Notes: generated by a model from the letters alone, not told the origin. Shown: positions 24,001 to 34,988, numbered from the stretch's first letter. The stretch is 64,000 nucleotides of DNA from Glandiceps talaboti (GCF_964340395.1 NC_135554.1:2130501-2194500), one strand, 5' to 3'. Translations and numbers: made by a program.

Positions 24001-26951
24001 TTACGCAATCTTGTGACAGGTACCGACTCCCATACTAACATCTCGGTTGTAATTTTTGGGTATAAAATGGATTATTTTGGTTTTATTTCTTTTGTTACGT
24101 CTCAGTAATGACTTGTATTTGTACTAGCTCAGCGTGTGTGAAGGTCAGTGGAGGGAAATTTATGCACGATACGGGCGATTTTACAAATCAGATTTTTTAT
24201 GTGCGGTTTTCAACGTAAAATTCAAATTTCAACATCGCCGAAGCAAAATCTGTCTCCCCTAACGTAACTTACAATGTAAATAACGGTGCTGTTCGTAGAA
24301 ATTTCCACTCAATTTTGACTATGAATACGATGTTTTATACAAGGAGATGGCTGAGTGAACTCAATGCAGGAAATGTAAGGATCAGATTGTCACAACGTAA
24401 CTTCAAAGACCCACAAAGTGGGTACAGCATGTTGGCAAAAAGTGCCACTTTGGCGTCTCGATTCGGACTCGTATACTACCAATTTGTGGGCATTTTTTAC
24501 TGATTTTGAGCATAAATTTGTTGATAATTTTCTGTTGTTCTGTCAAATAATGATATATAACTACACAAACTGATTTTTCAGAAGATATCAGTGCAGCGAC
24601 TTCAGCTATTTTTGTCCCTTTCATTGCCGGTGCGGGACCGACTAATTGCATCGTAATCAGATTAGAGAGCCGTTATTTTGTTTCGTTCAAATTTAATACG
24701 ACTGAAAATAACATTTTCTGCCCAATTTTCGCCGATTTTGACCATTTAACCAGTATAAGGATTTTGTAGAAACATAAATGTTGGTATTTTGAATTTTGTT
24801 TGTAATATAAATGTTTTGTTTATTTGTGATATGTCAATAAATTAACAAGTTTTTTTTACCAATATTTTCTTATTTTAACCCAAATTTCAGTTGTGAATGT
24901 GATATTAGAATGTGTTTATTTGTAAGTATGATATAGACAATTTATTTTCCAGTAAAATGATACCTAATTTTCAAAGATTGGGCAATTCTAAGTATTTTTA
25001 TATCAATTTGATTGCATACCACTCACTCTCACTTTATGTTAGTGAGGGGGCTGGAGCACAAACAATCCCATCAGGCCAATGGTGGTGAAAGAGTTAAGGC
25101 AATCAAAAAGATACACTGACAACACCTGAAAGGGTTGTTCATTTCTTATCAATTATGTATAGATGCTTGACAATTTCAGGCACATTAGCATTAATATTTA
25201 TATCATTTTAATGATTTCAAATTAGGAAGACAGCGATTTGACCCTGAAGATGAAGGTCAAGGTCAAAAGTCAGTGTGTCATTGGAAAGCTCACCATTGAT
25301 AACCACGACGAAGGCACTTGAATAGGGTCTCTATCTGTTAAGTGTCACGAGTTATCGTCCAAAAGTGACTATTTATGACAAATATGGCCGCCATTTTGCT
25401 GTTATCATTGTATTGGGGTTGTGAAAGGAAGAGATTTGTATATGCAGACAATAGCATCTGACATTTGTACATGGTTTGGTTGAAATCAGTCCATCCATAT
25501 CAGAGATATACATACACACTTTTGACAATAATATGGCTATTTGACCATGAAGATGGAGGTCAAGGTCAAAAGTCAATGTGCCATTAAAAAGCTCACGATT
25601 AATAACATGGGTGAAGACACTTGAATGAGGTCTCTATCTGTTAAACTTCAAGAGTTATTGGGCAAAGTGTGATTATATAAGACAAATATGGCCGCCATGT
25701 CACTGTTGTGGTGAGGGTTGTAAAACCAACAGGCGTGCATATGCCCTCCATAACATTTGTATCAGGCTTGGTTGAATTTGGCACATGCATATTGGAGATA
25801 CAGGTTGCCAGAAGGACAGACTCGACCCAACGCAGTAGCCCCCATCGGGCTTTGCCCTTTATAAATGAAAACATTCGGTCTCTTGCAAAGAAGGGTGAAC
25901 TGTTCCTTGAGTGACAATCCAGTTTTAGTTTTGGTTCTCTTTGTAATACTCATCGTTGCAAACCACAGCCTCTTTTACAGCACTGTCCAGTATATGCTCT
26001 ACACCATCCAGTATGTGCTCTACACCATCCAGTATGTGCTCTACACCATCCAGTATGTGCTCTACACCATCCAGTATGTGTCCTACACCATCCAGTATGT
26101 GCTCTACACCATCCAGTATGTGCTCTACACCATCCAGTATGTGCTCTACACCATCCAGTATGTGTCCTACACCATCCAGTATGTGTCATACACCATCCAG
26201 TATGTGCCCTACACAAGAGACCATGTCATCGTTGCAAACTACAGCCTCTTTTACAGCACCGTCCAGTACTGTATGTGTCCTACACCAGAGACCATGTCAT
26301 CATTCATATACAATCTAAGGATTTACTCACTGTGGCTTTGTACATCAAAATTACAACCAATCAGATTGCCTCTTGCATATCACTTGATATACAATCGGCC
26401 TTAGCAAGAAACTACATACACTGAAGTTGGGTTCTTGTTGCTGAAGTTTATAATGTACAAGTGTTGCATCAAAGTGTCAATAACAGGGTTTGTGAGAGCA
26501 TGGATTTGCTGAACGGTCAGACCGGGCATCCGATACGATAGTGAGTTTTACACACACACACACACAGACACTTAGCGATGCCTATAGCACTACTGAACCT
26601 TACCAGTTCAGTTGTGCTAAAAACCAAATTGACGCACATATGCATAGGATATTATTTGATGTTTACTGATCGTTTGGTTGAATTTGGCCAATGCATATTG
26701 GAGATAGCGGTGAATATAACTACTAGCCCCCCTCAACTTAGCCACTGGGGCTAAATACTAACAATTGTGCTTACCTCTTCAATACCAGGAATATTATTTA
26801 CTGAAAGTTTCTTGAGTGAATTTTGAAGTTTCTTGTCATCTGTGGTAGCCGTCCTGTGAACAACCTTTTTCTTTCTACGAGCTGAACCTTTTCCTCCTAT
26901 TCTGACCTGGGCAGCTTGTGCCTGTAAACGTTGTAACTTTTCTGGATTCAT
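20600..26951 (-). CDS. BTF3: Transcription factor BTF3 / NAC beta subunit, 4 coding exons
   Basis: NAC beta pairs with NAC alpha on the ribosome, binds emerging chains and limits mis-targeting to the ER; BTF3 was also named as an RNA polymerase II factor. The join is complement(20600..20643, 21053..21167, 22615..22761, 26775..26951). It gives 483 bp, or 160 residues plus TGA, close to the ~158-162 residues of the animal BTF3b form. Residues 1-59 hold the ribosome-binding motif ([13 protein letters not shown]). The NAC domain spans roughly 35-105 ([20 protein letters not shown], then MLPGILNQL). The acidic tail holds [17 protein letters not shown]. All introns are GT/AG. The start is the first ATG in this frame of the exon. 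The exon extends to an acceptor at 26971, so at least one 5' UTR intron lies upstream. No frameshift or stop is seen. It is divergent from NASP. Confidence 0.97.
20978..21040. repeat. (GT)n(GC)n alternating purine-pyrimidine tract
   Basis: About 62 bases of GT then GC dinucleotides, a sequence class able to adopt Z-DNA. It lies in BTF3 intron 3, 12 bp from the exon 3 donor. Confidence 0.95.
21053..21167 (-). CDS. BTF3: BTF3 coding exon 3
   Basis: 115 bp, phase 0 to 1. It starts [16 protein letters not shown] and ends in an acidic stretch, [11 protein letters not shown]. Donor GTGAGT at 21052. A (GC)n(GT)n tract begins 12 bases into the intron. Confidence 0.95.
21249..21442. repeat. 56-bp tandem repeat, ~3.5 copies
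   Basis: Starts at 21249, 21305, 21361 and 21417 with nearly identical text ('atgtagaaataactagctga'). It lies in BTF3 intron 2 and abuts the MITE at 21457. Confidence 0.95.
21457..22203 (-). mobile_element. Harbinger-like MITE (GGCCAGAAAAA family)
   Basis: The left end is 'ggccagaaaaaataaaa' and the right end is 'tttttaattttttctggcc', with TAA on the left flank and CAA on the right (one base off a 3-bp duplication). The interior is related, in inverted orientation, to the copy at 42235-43446 (for example the 'gaaggtggctggctaagta' region). No transposase is seen. It is an intronic insertion in BTF3. Confidence 0.65.
22615..22761 (-). CDS. BTF3: BTF3 coding exon 2
   Basis: 49 codons, phase 0 to 0. 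It starts [13 protein letters not shown] after acceptor CAG and ends GILNQL before donor GTAAGT. It encodes the NAC domain core. Confidence 0.96.
23176..23532 (-). mobile_element. Family A element fragment
   Basis: Starts with the family A terminal text in reverse ('caagtcattgagaatgac', 'agtccccgctaattggg') and runs into the monomer region. It is cut off at ~23532 where the P-family element begins. The inner TIR end is lost. Confidence 0.75.
23533..25093 (+). mobile_element. piggyBac-like non-autonomous element P1, 5'-truncated
   Basis: It matches the full-length copy at 57014-58611 almost throughout. The right end 'ggtggtgaaagag' is followed by TTAA (25094-25097). The left ~35 bp are replaced by the family A fragment. 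Short open frames such as 24315-24503 and 24403-24651 recur in the other copies but contain no transposase motifs. Confidence 0.7.
25225..25870. repeat. ~304-bp tandem duplication
   Basis: 'gaaggtcaaggtcaaaagtc' near 25253 and the matching 'gaggtcaaggtcaaaagtca' near 25557 head two copies of a ~304-bp unit. Both contain 'aatatggccgccat' and a following 'catttgtac/atttgtatc' block. It lies in BTF3 intron 1. Nuclear-receptor-like TCAAGGTCA half-sites are part of the unit. Confidence 0.75.
25985..26215. repeat. 21-bp minisatellite, ~11 copies
   Basis: The unit is 'ctacaccatccagtatgtgct' minus small changes. A second, partial version with flanking text ('gttgcaaac.acagcctctt') is duplicated at about 26230-26300. 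Because 21 is a multiple of 3, long open frames appear on both strands (repeats of LYTIQYV or CSTPSSM). I do not call these genes. Confidence 0.95.
26545..26632 (-). mobile_element. Family B left-end fragment
   Basis: Reads, on the minus strand, tagcacaactgaactg, then 'ggttcagtagtgctatagg', then a GT run: the start of family B with its microsatellite, truncated. Confidence 0.65.
26775..26951 (-). CDS. BTF3: BTF3 coding exon 1
   Basis: 59 codons, from ATG at 26951 to GAAGAG followed by donor GTAAGC at 26774. It ends in phase 0. It encodes the basic ribosome-binding N-terminus. The exon's 5' edge is an acceptor ('ttacag' on the minus strand) at 26972-26974. Confidence 0.96.
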
Positions 26952-27179
26952 GGCGAATATTTGTATTTATCCTGTAATACAACAGAATTATTGACATTAG
27001 AATCATTTGTCATCAAGCTCACATTTTAACACCCGGAAAACCTTCCAAATATATCCTTGTATTTTCAGTGAAGGAGTTTTGTTGTTACCAGGGGATAAAA
27101 ATTATGGTGGTCCTAAGACACGGACTAGTGCAATTTCCCATTGAAAATAGCACCAATGACATTGCAACATGTATAGTTT

Positions 27180-27290
27180 TTAACCCTTTCACCACCGATT
27201 CCTATTATTGTGGGATTGCCAAAGTTCATTCATCCACCTCGCCGTTAGAGTGCTTAACAGCAGCTATTGCTGTAAAAACTACTACCATAA
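27180..27290 (+). mobile_element. piggyBac-like P-family 5' end fragment
   Basis: TTAA (27180-27183) followed by 'ccctttcaccacc' and the P-family text 'gccaaagttcattca...ccgt'. It is cut at 27290 by a family A element. Confidence 0.65.
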
Positions 27291-27927
27291 CAAGTCATTG
27301 AGAATGACATTGTCCCCGCTATGATTGGGTTTTAAGGAATTTTCACTACTCTGATCACGCATCAACACTTGTGAACCTAAATCAAACAGACTTAGATATG
27401 TTGCGTCTGCTTGTTGGACATGGAACATGCCTACAACAATAAAGGATGGGTCGGGTATGGGGGATCGTATCACGACGAAAATGGATATGCACATGTATGT
27501 CACAGAACACTGTGCTAATACCAACTTTGAATGAGATCTGTTCAAGCATGTCTGAGTTATGGCTTTGGACATGAAAATTCACAAACAAAATGGCTGCTAG
27601 GCGGCCATATTGGATCGTATCATGACAACAATGAATATGCACATGTATGTCATAGAACACTGTCCTAATACCAACTTTGAATGAGATCTGTTAAAGCATG
27701 TCTGAGTTATGGCTTTAGACAGGGAAAATTCGCAAACAAACAACATATTGGATCGTATCATAAAACAAATTGACGTGCATATGTATGCCATAGCATTTGC
27801 CCCTGTACCAAGTTTGAAAAAACCGGTCCAGGCATCTCCAAGAAACGGCTGCGGACGGAAGGACGGACGGACGGACAGACGGAACCCAATCCATAAGTCC
27901 CCGTTCCGGACTTCGTCCGTGGGGACT
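27291..27927 (-). mobile_element. Family A TIR element, copy 4 (complete)
   Basis: Starts with 'caagtcattgagaatgac' and 'gtccccgc' and ends at 'ggggact' (27921-27927). Interior monomers and the GGAC microsatellite are present in reverse order relative to 51475-52282. It interrupts a P-family fragment and lies in the BTF3 5' UTR intron. Confidence 0.8.
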
Positions 27928-28599
27928 AAAAATACTGTGCATAATTGTCAACAACATTCAACTTATAGTAGACATAACATCGTCTAATATTTTAATTTAC
28001 GGAATGTCTTGTAACCAGAGCCTGTCAACAGACTCGACCATTTTCTTTCATCATTCCATTGTATTCCTTGTACTTGACATTTCACAATATTTATAATTCT
28101 CAACATGCCTCACCTCGGTCGTACTCAAAGCAGTCCTGGTATGATCACTGACATGACCAGAGAGAACCTTTTCGGATTTACATGTAAAGCGAGGAAATAT
28201 ACGCAAAACATAATGCAAAGTCTGAAGCCAAATTAAAGTTGTAATTATTTTAATTATTTTTACTTGCCATATATTTGCATTTTGGAAATGGCAAGACATG
28301 TTCATGTCATTTACATGTAAACTGTAAGCCAATAAACAAAGTTTGGTCGATTCACTGTACGTACTGTAATAACTTCAACCGCATGCCTAGGATAGGACCT
28401 AGGCATGCCTTGCCTTGCTTACTTGAGTTATCTTCATTCTGGTTCACTGTCACTCCAAATTGCACGACAATATAGAATTAATCACAAGTTCCATGTTATC
28501 TGAAAACATCAAACTTTTATAGTGGGTCTGAAGTGTGATTTTAGTGCGTACCAAGAACTCCTGCGTTGCTGGTGCTGTGAAAAATCGCCCGGTCAAACG

Positions 28600-28640
28600 A
28601 GGTCAGCTTCAACTTCCGGGTCAAATCAGTCGTTTTCTAC
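28600..28640 (-). promoter_or_regulatory. BTF3: Candidate BTF3 promoter (ETS site)
   Basis: On the minus strand 'cccggaagt' is a strong ETS/GABP-type site (28612-28620), common at housekeeping promoters. It lies in a locally CpG-bearing stretch upstream of the first coding exon. Possible donors for a non-coding first exon lie at ~28548 (GTACGC) and ~28420 (GTAAGC). The actual start is not determined. Confidence 0.3.
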
Positions 28641-29675
28641 CGAAAAATCTTGAACGGACCGGACCCTTACACAACGATCCTACTAAATTTACTTGCCATG
28701 GTTATTTAAAACACATAAAAATCCACCTTTTTGTGAAATTTGTAAACTTTCCAGTCCGTATTATGGAAACTATGAGCCAAAAACTGGGTAGAAATTTCAG
28801 GGCCTCAAGTATGCGTCCCGAATTCGTCGGAAAATTGGTATTCCTAAATGTAATTCCAAAATTTATTTTGCTGGCACGAAAGAAGAGATGTCAGTTGAGG
28901 TTTAGGCGTTTACAGTATCTAAAATGGTGGACTCTAGGAAAAGTTACGGCGAGTTGAAAATACCCAAAAATAAGGCCCGTGAGCAGCCATTCAAAGTGTA
29001 ACGGTTGCTATCTCAGTATCTGGAGGATAGATTGTATGCAAATGAGGGTATTGCGGACTGGCTGATTATGTAGTAGGGGTGAAGAATTTGGATTTGAAGT
29101 TTACAACCCTGTTTCGAACAAACACTTGTCATTTGGGTGCACAATGCGTAGAATTATGACTATAGCACATATTACATTGCTTGTTTGACATCAATAGTGT
29201 CTTTTGAAAAGTGGCAGTTTACTTAAAGTCTCGTGGACTGATTTCCAATATGGCGTCGGTCACAATGCTCATTAACATATTAATTTTTTTGTGAAATTAC
29301 AAAAAAAAATCATCAAAAATAGAAAAGAAGATGTGCTGACTTGAAATTAACAAATCTGAGTAAGCTACCCTCTGCACATCAACACACCAGATATCAAAGC
29401 AATCTGACAAGTAGTATTTGAGGAGATGATGAAAATATCATTTTTGAAGAAAAAAAAACCATAAAAAATTGAAAATGGCACAGATCAACTTGGCATGAAC
29501 AAATCTGAATAGCCTTCCCCCCATAAAACATGCACACCAAATATCGAAGTATTCTGACTCACTTTCGGAGAAGATGATGAAAATAAAAAAAGTTGACGGA
29601 CACCTATGATTCACTCTACTCTATACCCACCTATACCTAAAGCTACGCTTTCAGCTTTCGCTGACAGCGGAGCCT
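28641..29675. other. Intergenic, no gene supported
   Basis: A plus-strand open frame at 28535-28957 (140 residues) has no recognisable domain and overlaps the presumed BTF3 promoter. The stretch 29280-29660 resembles degenerate repeat DNA. Confidence 0.4.
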
Positions 29676-29776
29676 AAAAGGTGGTTTTCTTAATGATCTT
29701 CTTGATATTGAATGTAACTTGTTTTCTTTTGCTTACCTTACTAGAATTTATGGTAATATTTGTATTAACCATGCAT
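29676..29776 (+). pseudogene. LINE fragment, left half (split by a transposon)
   Basis: The frame reads FLNDLLDIECNLFSFAYLT and then RIYGNICINH. This is the kind of sequence just before the zinc-knuckle in certain LINE ORF2 proteins. It stops at the hAT-like element; the matching continuation is at 32099-32580. Confidence 0.65.
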
Positions 29777-32093
29777 CAGTGTTCTCCCTGAACAAGGTAA
29801 CAGGGGCGCCGCGCCCTCTTGTAAATTCTTGGCGCCCCCTTGTAAGTTTTGACGGAAAAAAAATGAATTGAATATTTTTTCAACAAACGGGGCAAAACGA
29901 TTTACTTCTCTCGCGGTTTCGCTACGATCTCATGGTCGCCATTTTGGAAAGTCAAATATCTCGGTAAAGAGGCTACTGTCACTGATGTCAAACTTCGTGC
30001 GAATCACATTCACGCATACTTTCATCAAACTTGTCATTCATTCTATAGCTTTCAAACAGTCAACATGTCTTTCCTCCGTCATTTAGCTCAATGAAGATCA
30101 GGAGGTACACGGAATATTTTACACGTCGGCCCTTTTCAGGGCGAACTTGAACTCAGATCGTGGGATTGTTTGCATGTAAACACACACTTTCTCGAGTTTA
30201 CGGTACAAAAACAAAATGAAATGCGAAACTTTGAAAGGCTTGTGTTGTTCACCAACACTACTTAGATGATACTAAATAATATGTCACTAAAATGAACAAA
30301 ATGGTACATTCTAGTTCCTTAACTATTTATTGAATTGTAATCGAAACGAAAATGGGCTAATATTTTCATACCCATCGAACCACGATCGAACTTACGGAGA
30401 TATCGGGTGAGATGCGATGGCCTCAACACAGATAAACACGTGGTGTCAATGTGGGCGATTCCATTGTTCATGGATAGGTGGGCCGTGACAAAAGTCTCGG
30501 AACGGTCTGTTTTTACGTGTACACTAAATGTACTACAAAATCTATGGTTTTTAGAGTCGCTGTGTCTATGAATTGCTTCTCTTAATATAAAAACACGCAA
30601 GTAAGATTTTCCATGGCTACGTCAGTATTGAAGTTGAACGCTAAGTTCCCCTCTGTCCCTTCCCTTTAGTTTAATAGTTCGGACGTTGCATGTGTCGTCA
30701 TAGCAGAAAGTTTTGTCGGATACCTGTCCCACTTGAAAACTATGTATTCCGATTCGTTTTATTTCATTTTCTTTTGATTGACTTCATTACCACCCATAGT
30801 GACACGAAGCGGTTTCGCCTTCTTTCAAAAAAGACCTGTGCTAACTGAAACTGCCATGCCGTATTGTCACCGACTATTTTTGTTTTCGTAAAAAAAACTG
30901 AACATGCTGAAGAGAACTATATCATGGCTAGGCATGTCTTACAGTGTGAGTTTTTTTTGACGTGGGAGCGTGACGTATTGAGTGTCCATTTGAACATGTG
31001 CAGCTGTGTTTGGCATGTACTATTAATTTTCCAGTTAGACACAACAATGGCAACAAAAATTGCAACATTAGTGTTGCGTCTTTTTTACATTGACTGTAAC
31101 AGGGCCAGGGTACAAGTTCGTTAGTGGTCTATAATAGTATTATGTATCAAAATAAAAACAATCGACTCTCACTCAGTATAGTACGATCGTCAGTCGAGGG
31201 GTATGGCAAATGTAACAAAATTCGTTGCGTATAGGATACGGATCGTTCGATCAAATATGCATAACAAATTAATTTCCATTGCGTACGGTATAATACGCAT
31301 GGTTTTGCGTTACCGCAAATACTTGTCCGTCATTCTGAGCAGTTCTCAAGTCCGGGAATTAAATGATACATTTAATGAGAAGTCAACTAGAAAAGAGTAC
31401 ATTTAGACGAATTGAATCACTATGGGAATATCAATAGATGGACCAAATCTGATACTGTTTACTTTGAACAAGCAGTCACCAATGGGGAAATTACAAAGAC
31501 AGGAGAATTCTCACAGAAGTGAGACAAGTTACTCAGCTGTTATGCATAAAGGCAAAGTTATCTTCACCCTTATGTGTTTGACTTTTGTTTGTTTTGGTAG
31601 TGGTATGGTGATGATGCAATGAAGCTTTTGAAAATGGATTTCGTTTTATAGTAAACACTACAACTGTCCTGAAACATCTTGAAATTTGCTGCAATTTTTT
31701 ACAGAAAGTTGAAGATTTTGTTTTGTTACACTCTTTCAGCATTTGTGTTAAAATGAGCTATTTGAGTAACTATTTAGGACAAACTATTAAAAAACTATTT
31801 TTTTGACACAGGTAAATTTGGCTAAATTCTGTCACTATTTAAACATTAAGATATCAAAACTCACTTTGACACTTCAGTTGTGTTGAAATTCACATGATTA
31901 AAGTGGGTTAAAATGGCTAAATAAAGTGCCACCAAAAGCCACCATTTCAAGATGCAAATTGCAAAAGTTCCTAGGCAGGAGGGGGGACACCCCCCTCCTG
32001 ACCACCCCCCACCGTGCGCAAAGCGCATGCAGTGCTTCGCTCCGCTCAGCAACAATTCCCCCCTCTTGTGACAAAATCCTGGGGAGAACACTG
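29777..32093. mobile_element. hAT-like TIR element, 2.3 kb, no intact transposase
   Basis: Perfect 12-bp TIRs CAGTGTTCTCCC (29777-29788) and GGGAGAACACTG (32082-32093). The CAGTG...CACTG ends are typical of hAT elements. TGCAT flanks both sides (29772-29776 and 32094-32098). hAT usually gives an 8-bp duplication, so this is only a partial fit. The subterminal regions are GC-rich ('ggggcgccgcgcc', 'gcgcaaagcgcatgc'). No hAT dimerisation or DDE motifs were recognised in the frames inside. A related interior (30440-31020) occurs inverted at ~53000-53660. Confidence 0.65.
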
Positions 32094-32098
32094 TGCAT

Positions 32099-32580
32099 GA
32101 ATACAATCAGCTTTTATCTGCTATACCCCTATCTTGGAAAAGGTTACTAGCTAAGGATGGTTTTTCAAAAGCTACAAGTTTGTAGACCCAAATTTCGAAA
32201 CAAAGTCTTTGAGATATGTACAATTATTTTTTAAATATTTTAGCACCCTCTGTTATTCCCTTACACAATGTTCTTTATTAGCATGATATTTTTGATGTTA
32301 CAATATCCCTGCCTAGTTTGCTTTGTTCTCCCTCTTAAAGTTACAATTGATGTAAAGTTAAGGCTTTTTCAGTACAAATTAATTATGAAGATCTTACCTA
32401 CAAACAAATTATTTGTTTTCTTGGGGGTGGGGGGTTGTAGAATCCATATTACGTTCTTTTTGTGATGAGGTTGTAGAGGATTACTTTCATCTTTTTGGGG
32501 ATTGTACTTTTATTAGCCAGTTTTGGAACGGTACGGTAAAACAAAAGACGACTACATGGAGTGCATTGGAACGATCACAC
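32099..32580 (+). pseudogene. LINE fragment, right half (zinc-knuckle region)
   Basis: Reads YNQLLSAIPLSWKRLLAK, then in a shifted frame FQYKLIMKILPTNKLF, and finally CDEVVEDYFHLFGDC plus FISQFWNG. This order matches the C-terminal zinc-binding region of LINE ORF2 proteins. Stops and frameshifts are present. With 29676-29776 it forms one LINE interrupted by the hAT-like element. Confidence 0.75.
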
Positions 32581-32879
32581 CTTCAATAGCATCTCAATAA
32601 AGTTGTTCTCCTATTGACCGCCCCGTTGTCTTTTGTCTTTTGTATGACTCATAAAAGATTTGAAATGATTGTGAAATGGTGAGAACGGCATGTCACACTC
32701 TTGACTATATTGATGACTTTCAAACAACTTGTCGGCATGAGATGTAATGCAACCGTAGTTGCGGCATTGATACTTTGACCATTGACTGTGATACCGAAAA
32801 GATGATTGTCGGTCAGAAGTGAAAAGAGTTTCATTTCTTTTTCCAATAAAGATTTTCAAAGGTGTAAAACTTTTTCAGC

Positions 32880-33136
32880 TTCGGCCTACCTATGAATCTG
32901 CTATGTCTAGGAAGGAATCCTCACTCGATCGTGAAACTGAAGATAAAGAAAACGATGTCCCGTGTGAACCAGTACCATCGCACGGTGAAGCGGCAGCTAT
33001 GTTTTTTCCGTGTTTGTTATGGCTAGAGTCGCAGCCTGATTGTGAACCTACTCAGTTGTAATTGCTCCGTAGTTTACACAGAAAAGCAGCAGACAGCCGT
33101 GCAATGAAACAGAAACCCCTGACTTCGTTTTTCTGA
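32880..33136 (+). pseudogene. pogo/Tigger-type transposase C-terminal remnant
   Basis: The frame contains EAAAMFFPCLLWLESQPDCE, then PTQL and an in-frame TAA at 33059-33061. It continues in the same frame as LLRSLHRKAADSRAMKQKP, ending TSFF and TGA at 33134-33136. A helix with a W-x-E-x-Q core followed by a basic MKQ-L-x-x-FF tail is typical of the C-terminus of Tigger/pogo (CENP-B-like) transposases. The catalytic DDE core is absent here, so it is a decayed copy. Confidence 0.7.
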
Positions 33137-33582
33137 ACTTTATTTTTTTTCTCATTGAGTGGCTAAATTGCGGACACATCGTTTGTACACATTGATACAA
33201 TTTGATTACATTTACATGTCAGTGAACACTATTTATAGATGCAACCATGACAACAGTGTGTTCTTATCAGCTGTCCACCACGTCGTCGTCTTTCTTGTAA
33301 ATAAGTTTTTTTATTTCTTCTACACATATTCAATTCGTTTTCCTATTATATTCAACTCTTTATTTAGTTTTAGTATTAAATAAGTACAATTCATTAAAAA
33401 GGTTTCTATGTAGTACAGTACATTTCATTTGTCTGAGAGTGCATGTAACATGTGTAAGTGATGCAGCGTACGTGTACGTTCATTCTGTATGAGTGCGACC
33501 TTTTGACCCCACCCCGTCCCATCTCGATGCAGATCGCATATCCAAACTGACCACATATCCGAACAAAATGCATGTCCCCGTA

Positions 33583-33611
33583 AGCGTTTGGATAATCAAC
33601 GTTTTACTGTA
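33583..33611 (-). mobile_element. pogo/Tigger 3' terminal inverted repeat
   Basis: On the minus strand 'tacagtaaaacgttgattat' then 'ccaaacg': a TA followed by CAGT and a GATTATCC-like core, as in Tigger ends. It lies 475 bp after the transposase remnant in the matching orientation. I did not find the left TIR. Confidence 0.6.
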
Positions 33612-33849
33612 CATGTATGTATGGATCAGGTTCACCGCTGTGCAAGTTAAAAGATCCCACTCCAGTTTACTTTGATCGCAATGAAACTGACAACTTTAGA
33701 GCCACCTTGACGACCTAATTCTGACTCCTACAATAAAAGCAGCATATTTTCATTGATTTTGAGAATAAATTTAGTGATGATTTTCACTGTTCTGTCAAAT
33801 AATTAATTATATTAATACACCAGATTTAAACTGAATTCCTCCTGAAAGG

Positions 33850-34888
33850 GAATCACTTGTTATGCAAATTACTCATTAAAAACTAAACTTAACTGTGGTA
33901 AGACTTTTTTTCACAGGCATGCTTTCTTAGGTTAATGTATGTGCCATATTATACGGAATTTGAAGAGTGCATGATACTGCTTAATTACTGAATATCGTTC
34001 ATTATTCAAAATACTCATTAAAGGTATAAGTTGTAGCAACAAACTTCATAGGACAGGTGCATATTATTATGGTTGATATATTATATGTACCATATTATAC
34101 GAAATTTGAAGCTTGATTTTTACGATACAGCCTAGTTACCTAAAATCATTAATGATGCAAATTAGTTATTATTAGTTATTAACACTGTAAGGTACATCAA
34201 CAAACTTTATAGGGCATATAAACTTTGTTATGTTTAATGTATGAAGTAAATTATATTAAAATTGAAGTATGCAGTCTTAAGATATAGCCTAATTACCAAA
34301 ACTCATTAATTATGCAAATTATTCACTAACACTGAAAGGTACATCAACAAGCTTTACAGGGCATACGCGATTGTTATGGTTAATGTGTGTACTGAATTGT
34401 ATTGAAATTGAAGTATGTATTCTTAAGATATAGCCTAATTACCGAAAATCATTAATTATGCAAATTATTCATTAACACTGTACGGTGCATCAACAAACTT
34501 GATAGGACATATGTGTTTTCTTATGGTTAATGTATGTACTGAATTGTATTGAAATTGAAGTATGTATTCTTAAGATATAGCCTAATTACCGAAAATCATT
34601 AATTATGCAAATTATTCATTAACACTGTACGGTGCATCAACAAACTTAATAGGACATATGTGTTTTCTTATGGTTAATGTATGTACTGAAATATATTGAA
34701 ATTGAAGTATGTAGTCGTAAGATATAGCCTAATTACCAAAAATCATTAATTATGCAAATTATTCATTAACACTGTAATGTGCATCAACAAACTTTATAGG
34801 ACATACATATTTTCTTATGGTTCATGTGCGTACTAAATTATATTGAAACTGAAGTATGCATTCTAAAGATATAGCTTAATTTTAATTA
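33850..34888 (+). repeat. ~147-bp tandem array, ~6 diverged copies
   Basis: 'attaattatgcaaattattc' with 'aacactgtacggtgcatcaa' recurs at about 147-bp spacing (34441 and 34588 measured). Each unit has a TAATTA and an octamer ATGCAAAT. The array continues for ~25 bp beyond the inserted element at 34889-36489 ('tatacaaattattc'). Confidence 0.88.
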
Positions 34889-34950
34889 GGCCAAACAAAA
34901 AAAAATGTGTGGTTCCTATTACATGGTCTTGAAAATAAGGGTAGGTAGGT

Positions 34951-34988
<38 letters not shown>

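Noticed and set aside
24315-24651. Short frames shared between 24.4, 51.3 and 58.0 kb
   Set aside because: They recur because the P-family element recurs. Frames are not preserved as proteins between copies (different lengths and stops) and contain no transposase motifs.
25865-26404. 179-residue frame with LYTIQYV repeats, plus an overlapping frame with CSTPSSM and a minus frame with CRAHTGW
   Set aside because: A 21-bp minisatellite (multiple of 3) keeps several frames open at once; it lies inside a BTF3 intron with no splice support.
28535-28957. 140-residue plus-strand open frame
   Set aside because: No recognisable domain, many basic and rare combinations, and it overlaps the presumed BTF3 promoter. 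It might be a first exon of something, but there is no support.
32611-32859. Minus-strand frames of 65-82 residues
   Set aside because: No motifs; they lie between a LINE remnant and a pogo remnant and are probably chance.
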